Of a DNA stretch of 64,000 nucleotides, positions 56,301-64,000 are shown piece by piece. Position 1 is the first letter of the stretch; the number at the start of each line of letters is the position of its first letter. The position numbers and the translations under genes were made by a program. The DNA is from Chelydra serpentina (lineage: Eukaryota > Chordata > Testudines > Chelydridae): positions 16,353,501 through 16,417,500 of the forward strand of contig JBAIAC010000027.1 in NCBI GenBank assembly GCA_037349315.1. Reading direction: 5' to 3'. The notes under the pieces were generated by a model. That model ran no database searches. It saw only the letters and a program-made list of their open reading frames with translations, and was not told the DNA's origin.

Positions 56301-57289
56301 AGTGACCCTTTCACTGACAGCACCTTGATGGTTAACTCCGAGGACTGTTACCTCATGCAGCAGAGCTGATCTCCGTGGCCTGGGTATCAAATATAAAGGG
56401 AGTCGTGGTCTCTCGATAGGCAGATCCCACACTAAGTACATTAAAACTACTCCTTTGAAGTGCACCTGGAAATGAACTGGTATTCAGTGCGGGTGTCATG
56501 CTCTCTGCAAGAAGCACTGCTGAGTAAGGGAAAGGTTTTGATACCTTTACTCATGCTTAGTAGCACCTTACCTCACAAGTAGTCCCATGGGTAAGACTTT
56601 GGTAAAGTACTGTTCAGTATAAATAAGGGTATCAAGTGAACAACCACCTTAAGTGTTGAAACAATACAAGAAACAAACCCACCCTCCCCAATTCACTAGT
56701 TTCCATCGAATCTCAAACATGTTTTTCCCCCTAAACAAATATTTTAGGATTTTTTCATCTTCCATCTAGCTATAAAACAGTCAAGTAAAATACAAAGAAA
56801 AAGTCACATGACAGACTTATACATTTTATATCCAGTGCAGCATTTAGTACTTGAAATACTTTCAATAGCCTGTTTAATTCACAGCTCGTGTTTTTCCTGC
56901 TGAATTTCCTATCCTAAGTAAATAGCATATGGCAAAACATTTCAAAGCACACTTCATTTGTTTGACACTTATGACCGACGTTTTGGAAACAACCAAACAC
57001 TAAAAATTATATATATTTTATAACTGTAGCTGATTATTATTATTTATTATTATTTGAAACCTTTGCATTGCAATTGTCACTTTCCAAACTCTGTACAAAG
57101 CAGTGCTCCAGCAATGTATATATTGGCGATTGTCCAGGTTAAACATTTGAGAAGATGAAAGTACTTGTCATTCTTTAAAGGAAGCTCAGGGCTTCAGCTA
57201 TGGAAAACAATGATGTTGCACTTCACTTTCAAACGCCAGTGGAAGCTAGTGAGACCTCAAAGCAGACTACATTACTAATATTAGCAGTA
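53311..57289. other. No supported gene
   Basis: The open frame at 54369-54734 (121 codons) shows no recognisable domain. A G-run lies at about 55142-55155. The TTTTCAGCC/GAAAAGCTGGCC module is at 55184-55265. Confidence 0.4.
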
Positions 57290-57500
57290 CTTCTCTGTCA
57301 CCTTCTTGACAAGGATCTCAAAGGACTTGAGCTTCACAACACCTGTGAATTAGGGAGCTATTAGCCCCATTTTAGAGAGAGAAACTGAGGAATTGAGAGA
57401 TTTGTAACATATCCAAATTAACACTCCAGATTGGTAACTGAGTCAGGAGTACAACTCAGCTTTCCTGACTCCCAATCCTGGATTATTGGCACTAGCCCAG
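57290..57500 (-). repeat. MIR-type SINE, reverse
   Basis: AGCCCCATTTTAGAGAGAGA, AACTGAGGAATTGAGAG, TAACTGAGTCAGGAGTACAA and CTGACTCCCAATCCTGG. Confidence 0.7.
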
Positions 57501-57517
57501 GCTCTCTCTCTCTCTTA

Positions 57518-57825
57518 GGGTATGTTTACACTGCAACCAGGAGGTGTGATTACAGTATGTGTAGACATACCTGAGCTAGCTTTGATCTAGCAAGATCACT
57601 AAAAATAGCAGTGAAGCCACCGCAGCACGGGTGGTGGCATGGGCTAGTCACCTCAGTGGAAGCCCTTGTGAGACTCTGGGCACCTTTTGCTCAAGAGCTA
57701 GCCCATGGCACCACTAATGCTGCCGCAACTTCACTGCTATTTTTAGCAAGTTAGCTTGATCAAAGCTAGCTTGTGTATGGCACAGTGCTGCAATCAGACC
57801 TCCTGACTGCAGTGTAGACATACCC
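57518..57825. mobile_element. Harbinger-like palindromic MITE
   Basis: The ends GGGTATGTTTACACTGCA and, inverted, GGGTATGTCTACACTGCA are flanked by TTA on both sides (57515-57517 and 57826-57828). Nearly the whole 308-bp unit folds on itself: CACTAAAAATAGCAGTGAAG pairs with CTTCACTGCTATTTTTAGC. The best preserved of its type here. Confidence 0.9.
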
Positions 57826-57930
57826 TTAGGCTTGATGATTGCCTAGTGACTGTAACAGGTAAAGATCATGTTGCATAGCACTTAAAATGAAGTAGTTAAA
57901 GTAGTATCCTGTTGAAAATTTCTCTCTAAA

Positions 57931-58120
57931 TCATAGAACTGGAAGGGACATTGAGAGGTTATCTAGTCCAGTCCCCTGCACCCATGTTAGGACTAAATAT
58001 TATCTAGACCATTCCTGGCAGGTGTTTGTCTAACCTGCTCTTAAAAATCTCCAATGATGGAGATTCCATAACCTCCCTAGGCAATTTATTCCAGTGTTTA
58101 TCCACCCTGAAATGCACGCA
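57931..58120 (-). mobile_element. CR1 LINE 3' fragment
   Basis: AATCATAGAACTGGAAGGGA, TTATCTAGTCCAGTCCCCTG, GGAGATTCCATAACCTCCCT and CAATTTATTCCAGTG: reverse-strand CR1 3' end. Confidence 0.85.
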
Positions 58121-59774
58121 GTGAGCAGAACACACTCATGAAGAAACAATGCCCAGAGGAATATATGGGTATAAAAAGCAGGGGTCATACTGACCCAAAT
58201 TCATCTCTGGTATAACCCCATTGAAGTCAGTGGAATAACATCAGGAATAAATTTGATGCATTAATAAATTATTTTCTACGTTGAAAATTGGACTTACGAA
58301 TCTGTAGTATTTCTTCACCTTCCAGTCAAGATCCATAGACTATAGCTGGCTACTGCCAGGAGAAATGTACTGATATTAGAATGAAAACAGCTAAAAAGCC
58401 ATGATTAAAACAGATCATAAAAACCACAGGTCAGCTGTTTGGCAAAGTATTTATGCACATGCTTAACTTTGCTGGGATGTAAGTATGTATTTAAAGTTAA
58501 GCATGTGCTCAAGTGTCTTGCCAAATAGGGATTGACATAAATTTGTGCTTAAATGGTTTACGGAGTCAGAACTAAAAGACTGCTATTAAAGGTCTAATCC
58601 TTGATGATTTTTCTTTTTAAAGTACAGCTGCAAAACTACCATTGACGAGTCCTACTGAAGTCCTATTGAATGGTAAAATTCCTCCCATCTTCAATAGGGG
58701 CAGGATTTCACCCCCTAAGTGCTGGGGATCTGACACTTAAGAGGTGCCTAGGCCTTTTGCTAGCTCTCTGCGCATAGGTTGAATTTCACCCTGGCCAAAT
58801 AAACTGAAATAACTAAGACCTGGTAATGCTGGAGATAAGTTAATTAAAAATATTGTCCCATTTCTTTTTGTGGAATGACGGAGTAGAAGATAAACGTCTT
58901 TAATGTTTTTTTATTTTTTTGAGTGGAAATATAAAGAATGATGATTACATAGGAAAAAAGCTTCATATGGAACAAAATTATTCTGAATGCGGAGGTGGCA
59001 ATATAGCATTTAATTCTAATTTAGAGATTTTTTGGGAACACTTGACTGACAGAAAGTGAGGAGTGCATTATGTTGTTTCTCATCAGATTGTCATTCCTGC
59101 TATCCATTTAACTGTCAGCGGTTCACAGGAAAGCTTGTCTTTGAATATCATTAACCCAGTTTCATTGAAAACTACTATACACTTCTTTTAACTTAGTGTC
59201 TGTACAGACTCTTTACCGTGTTCTGTTCTGTAGTAGAAAACAGGCTGATTCTGTCCTGACTTTCACTGGTCTAAGTCTAAAGTGACTCCAGTGAGTCTGA
59301 TTCTCTTTTTCACTTTACATCAGCTTTACACTAGTGACTTCAGTAGAGGTACACCCAATTTACAGAAACGCGAGAAGAGAATTTGGACAATCAACTTCAT
59401 TGGAATTACTTCAGACTTACACCAGTTTAACTGAGAGCAGAATTTAGTCCCCAAAACTGGAACCGAGTGGTAGTGATTTCCTTAAATTGAAACATGGTTC
59501 ATTTTTTTTCCAGTTGAAACTTGCAATTTAAGCAATCTCTGTCCTTTTACAGACATGGTACAAAACATGAATGGTGATTGGGAACTAGAAGCAGAAAAAC
59601 ATTGGTCAGATTCGTAATGTATGGATTGTCATGTTTGTGTTAATAACTTGAAAAATAGATCCAAAATGGTGATGATAAACAGATATTCTACTCCTTGATC
59701 ATGAGAGAGACCAAACTCTTTGATAACCCACCATCTCTTTGATAATCCTCAGAAATGCATAAATGTACCAGAAG
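58121..59774. other. No gene seen
   Basis: Pieces of the TGAAGTCAGTGG module at 58200-58245 and 59275-59450. No exon recognised. Confidence 0.45.
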
Positions 59775-60060
59775 AGAGGAAGGATGGTTTTATGATTAAG
59801 ACACTAAACTGGGACTCAGTAGATCTGGATTCAATTGTTAGTTCTATCATAGGATTCCTGTGTGATCTTAATCAAGTCACTTAATTTTTCTGTGCCTCAA
59901 TTCTCTCATCTGTAAAAAGGAGATGATAATCCTTCCTTTCTCCCAGTCTTCACTGGTCTTGTCTGTTTAGCGTAAGCTCTTTGAGTACGGGCCATCTCAT
60001 ACTACATGTTTGTTGAGTGCCCAGCACAATGGGTCCAAACATTTGTTGATAATACAACAG
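59775..60060 (+). repeat. MIR-type SINE with full tail
   Basis: GGATGGTTTTATGATTAAGA, CTGGGACTCAGTAGATCTGG, CTGTGCCTCAATTCTCTCAT, CTGTAAAAAGGAGATGATAA and GTAAGCTCTTTGAGTACGGG. Head, core and tail are all present. Confidence 0.9.
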
Positions 60061-61451
60061 GATAACCAGCACTGCTGTTATCTATAGGAGGTAGAGTCAA
60101 GGCTGCACAGGAGTGGAGTCAAGACTGCAAAGGGATGGAAGCCTTTTCTCTTCCCATACTCAGAACAGTGATGCATGCAGCCCAGGCTTCCCCCATGCAA
60201 ACATTTCTATGAGTGATAGTCTTTCCCTCCGTCAATAACACTACTAAAATATTTGTTTTTCTAAAACTTAAATTTTGGCCAGACTTTTTTCTTGACTCTG
60301 TCGCTTTGTTTGGACTTTACACACTGAGACTGTAAACAGTATCTTACTGCAAATGTGGGACTCCTGCCATTATTTCCTTGCTGATGTACAACGTTTATAC
60401 AGTATTAGAGACCCAATGCTGTTTTGCAAGGTGAGAACCTGATTAGGTTTGTTTTAACAATTAATAAATTTTTTGTTGTGCCCATTCCCACAAGTGTTAA
60501 GTTTACTGTGAGTTTATAGGTGCCCATCTAAGCACAAGTGGTATTGCTCCAAAGATTGGCTTCGGGTATCTATCTTGTCTGTCTGCCTATCTTTATTTTA
60601 GGGTATTTTAGAGTTTACCATACTATCTGACCACTTCCCTGGTTAAAAAATATTAAATATTTCTGGCTGGTGGAATATGCCTTGGCATTCTGCTATTAGA
60701 GACCAATGGTTTATCTTTGCAAATAGCTCTTCTCTGCTAGTGATGATGATATGGGTCCAAAGCCCATTAAAGTTAAGGAAATTTTTCCACTGACTTCATT
60801 GAGCTTAGGATCAGGCCATCTATGGACTAAGCTGTTTTTTGTTTTTTTTTTTAATTTAACATTTTTATTGCGGTAGCTCCTTGAGGCCAGCTGGGTTGGG
60901 GCTCCTTTGTGTTAACTGCAGTAATTAGGAACAGTAATCACATGCCTGCCAAGCCATGATTAGATTGCACTTTTCTGTATGCATCACAGCAGAGATGTGT
61001 TGTAACACTATTTTTGATGTCTTGAAGTTATTATGACCTTTGCAAAAGTTAAGGGGCCCTTTTTAGCACTTCTGAAAAGTAGAGTACATAGATTTAAAGT
61101 TAAAATATGTAAGATTAAGATAACGACATTTTAAAATACCATATTGAGAGTAAAATACAGTGCCTAAATGTCAAGAAAATACTAAATTACGTACGTTAAA
61201 TGCTCTTTTTTATTCTTAATTCCACATATACTCTCTGTGATTTATTTTCAAGAAGGATTTCCCCTGTGCTTGTAAAGAACAAAGCTCCCTAAGCAGACGT
61301 AAAATGTTTATATAGTTTAACAGCTGTAGAGTTGTTTAACAATGTGGTTGCATGTAAAGTTCTTTTGACTAAATTCTACAATCTTGAATTGAGCAAAATT
61401 GATGTCTTTGGGAGTTTTGCTCAGTGTGCTCATGAGTGAAAGTGTGTATGG
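60061..61451. other. No gene seen
   Basis: AT-rich, no exon recognised. Confidence 0.4.
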
Positions 61452-61769
61452 CAGTGGCGGGCAGCCTGCGACCCGTCAGGGTAATCCGTCGGCGGGCTGC
61501 GAGACAGTTTGTTACATTGACTGTCCACAGCCGCTTCCAGTGGCCGCAGTTCGCCGTTCCCAGCCAATGGGAGCTGTGGGAAGTGGCGGCCAGCACGTCT
61601 CTGTGGCTCATGCCGCTTCCCGCAGCTCCATTGCCCGGGAACGGTGAACCGCGGTCACTGGGAGCTGCGGGCGGCCGTGTCTGTGGACAGTCAATGTAAA
61701 CAATCTGTCTCATGGCCTGCCAGCGTATTATCCTGACAGATCACGTATGGCCCATGTTGCCCACCATAG
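61452..61769. mobile_element. hAT-like MITE with long palindrome
   Basis: The ends CAGTGGCGGGCAGCCTG and, inverted, CTATGGTGGGCAACATG are flanked by GTGTATGG (61444-61451) and GTGTACGG (61770-61777), a 7-of-8 duplication. The inside is a large imperfect palindrome (GACTGTCCACAG and CTGTGGACAGTC; CAATGGGAGCTG and CAGCTCCATTG) that could fold almost end to end. The opposing open frames over it mirror each other for that reason. Confidence 0.85.
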
Positions 61770-61777
61770 GTGTACGG

Positions 61778-62230
61778 GGAGAATTGCTATGTGCAGGGTA
61801 ACTTGTGTAGAAAATGGCGCAACACAATAGATTTAGGCCTCTTGATTAAATCTGCAAGGTATTTGGTGAGAGCTCTTCATAAATGATGGACCGTACCACA
61901 GGAGCTCTTGATGTTTATATCCTAGCTCTGATTGTTTTTCTTGCCAATTATAAATCGTGTCTTACAGTGGCTGACATGGTCTGAATGCAGCAAGTCTGTC
62001 TGTAACCCAAAGTTTTTTCAGCAAAAGAATAAGATGCTTTATGCAAAAGACTGATTTGAAGAAGGAACGTCTGATTGTGCTCTGGCTTCAAATGTGTAAA
62101 TCCAGAGTCACTCACTGAAGTCAGTGGAGTTCCCTTACACTGGTGAGTGAGAGGAGAATTGAGGCAAGGAAGTATAAAGTTGGGAGCAAGCTCAGCAGTT
62201 GAGAAGCCAGTGAGAAGAATCAGCGTCCTA
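61778..62230. other. No gene seen
   Basis: A short AAATCCAGAGTCAC / TGAAGTCAGTGGAGTTC module is at 62097-62155. Confidence 0.4.
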
Positions 62231-63256
62231 GGTCATGTCTGCACTACAGAGTTTGGTCGATGTAATTTACATCAGCTTACAGCCACTGACATTTGTATAT
62301 TGCTCGGGTGTATGCACACTTGGCTGCTTCCATAGGCGCTGCACATCTTCACTACAAGTGGTTGCGTCAATGGAAAATGTGGTGCACCACAGTGTGCCCT
62401 GTGCTGCTGTCTGGTGTAATGCCTTATAGGATATTTTTGCAGTGCTTTGTGGGATTCCAGCAACTCACCCAGGGATTTCTGGACGTTGAGGGAGGGTCAA
62501 GTTCACAGACTGCCACTTTTTGCATCCCATAACGCTTATTCCATCTCATAATTTTCATGCCATCTTTCAAATTTCAAAGTCCCGTGCGCTGCATTTTGTT
62601 CTCCATCATCTTTCTGACAGAAGCTTGGGTCCTGTACAGTTTGGTGCATTTCTCATGACCGTTGCTGATACAGGGGACACAATTCTCCTGTATCTGTGCA
62701 ATTTCAACAACTTTTACTACAGAGGCTGGTGTAGTGAAGAAGAGGAGATGCTTGAGAATGATGATGGACAAAGCGAATAAAAATGTCAGGTTGCTGCTGG
62801 CATTCACAGAGCAACTCCACATGGTGGATTGGCACTTCTTGGCCTGAGAAACAAGTACTGAGTGGTGGGATCACAGTATAATGTATGTTTGGGAAACTCC
62901 ATCTGAGTTTCAAACAGTTGCTGGCTCGCCGAATAGTTTGGGGGGGGGCTTCCAGTACCTGTGATCAGTGGAGTTCAAACTTTGACTAGAGCAACCACTG
63001 TCACAGAGATGGGGCATTGTGGGACAACTGCTGGAGGACTGTTAGGGTTGACAAAGGTAATTCAGCATCTACACTTGCACTATGTCCACAGAAGCAAGTC
63101 AACTTTGGCTCTGCATTGTTTGGAGTGGTGGTATTATTGCGTCAATGAAGCAGGGTGTGTATGTCACCTGGAGAAAAATGTAGGCGTAGATGCATGCAAA
63201 ACTGTGTTGAAACAAGTTGATGTAGATTGATGTAACTTTGTAGTGTGGACCAGGCC
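62231..63256. mobile_element. Harbinger-like element, about 1 kb, inactive
   Basis: The ends GGTCATGTCTGCACTACA and, inverted, GGCCTGGTCCACACTACA are flanked by CTA and TTA. It is much larger than the MITEs here and keeps decayed coding: an acidic stretch SEEEEMLENDDGQSE ending at 62780, then FTEQLHMVDWHFLA-stop near 62802-62847, and an open run at 62961-63230. I cannot match these confidently to the PIF/Harbinger transposase or its Myb-like partner. It may be an internally deleted copy of an autonomous element. Confidence 0.7.
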
Positions 63257-64000
63257 TTAAATTAAACTGGAGCCATGACCTGAAGTTATTTAAAAGGAAG
63301 CATGGGAGAAGGGAGTGAAAAACCATTGTCAGAGTGACACTTACCTGCTCAGAGCAAAGCAGAAAGGTCCCATCACACCGACTATGGCTGAAGACCGTGA
63401 AGCACAATCCACACAGGATTGAGGTAAAACATAGTGTGTCCTATATGGATGGAGTTCAAATCTTGTTAAATTCATGCATTACTATGGTATTGCTCAGCTG
63501 ACTTCAGTAGAGCCATGTCAATGTACACCCGCTGAGAATCTGGCTCACTGTGTCTGTGACGAGAAGTAACCTGAACTTGAACAAAAGTTTGACATAGTTT
63601 GGCGTCTGTTATAATTCACTCTCCCTCAACCTATTGTTTTTGGCCAGCATGGACAAAGCCAACATTTCCTTTACACTGTGGTCATCAGAGATGCAAGAGG
63701 CCAGACTATACAACCAGCTCCTGTGTGCTCAGACCAACAGTAACAGAACAGAATGATTTCACTTTACCAGTCTCAGGCATTTTTTATGTGAGTGACTGCT
63801 GAGGTCTCCCTTGAATTGCTGCTGATTAACTCAAGACAAAGGGCCAGACATACCCCGTTAAAGCCAGAGGAATGAAGCTGGCCCTAATGGTGATGACAGG
63901 TTCAGGGATTTGAAGTTTTCCTGGTAATCAACGAATCTCTCTCAAATGTGGTTGCTTTCTCTTTTCTCTTTTGGGTGCTTAGCATGTAGCTGTGTTATAG
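63257..64000. other. No gene seen
   Basis: The TGACTTCAGTAGAGCCATGT module is at about 63490-63545. No exon recognised up to the end of the window. Confidence 0.4.

Noticed and set aside
61369..61713. Opposing open frames of about 80-115 codons
   Set aside because: They mirror each other across the palindromic MITE at 61452-61769, as expected from inverted repeats.
1..64000. CRISPR arrays, operons, prophage or other prokaryotic systems
   Set aside because: Spliced exons, vertebrate SINEs, LINEs and MITEs throughout; no regularly spaced direct repeats with spacers.

Overview
The window is vertebrate nuclear DNA, most likely from a turtle. Short exons with GT-AG introns are scattered through DNA packed with CR1 LINEs, MIR-type and 5S-rRNA-derived SINEs, and Harbinger-like and hAT-like MITEs. 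The turtle assignment is an inference from the repeat mixture; no search was run. No operons, CRISPR arrays or prokaryotic features are present.

One protein-coding gene is clear: the 3' half of P2RX1, the ATP-gated cation channel P2X1, on the + strand. Six exons lie at 2791-2932, 4866-4996, 6312-6402, 7470-7535, 8389-8494 and 10906-11003. They join to 633 in-frame bases after one leading base, giving 210 residues and a stop. They cover the last two ectodomain disulphides, the ATP-contacting NFR and Lys motifs, the second membrane helix, the YxxxK motif and the cytosolic tail. Earlier exons lie upstream of base 1. The last coding join appears to use the second of two overlapping splice donors 4 bases apart. 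The other donor would end the protein three residues after the junction.

From about 11.9 kb to the end I can support no protein-coding exon. At 24.84-25.08 kb there is a promoter-like block with three CCAAT boxes, a weak TATA and a strong splice donor. It could be the non-coding first exon of the next gene. In mammals CAMKK1 follows P2RX1 in the same orientation, but this identification is conjecture.

The rest is transposon-derived. Many elements have readable ends: Harbinger-like MITEs flanked by TTA or similar triplets (632, 1854, 17353, 50880, 57518, 62231) and hAT-like elements with 8-bp target duplications (2018, 9333, 11320, 13941, 16409, 23639, 49560, 61452). Three nested insertions give relative ages. 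Relics of transposase or reverse transcriptase occur at 9291-9852 (hAT C-terminal domain), 46381-46653 (BED zinc finger) and 22696-24277 (CR1 reverse transcriptase, minus strand). A C-rich minisatellite at 32.68-33.15 kb produces long but spurious open frames on both strands. I found no convincing new biological system. The most useful observations are the tandem donor in P2RX1, the candidate promoter, and the nested, TSD-bounded transposon families.
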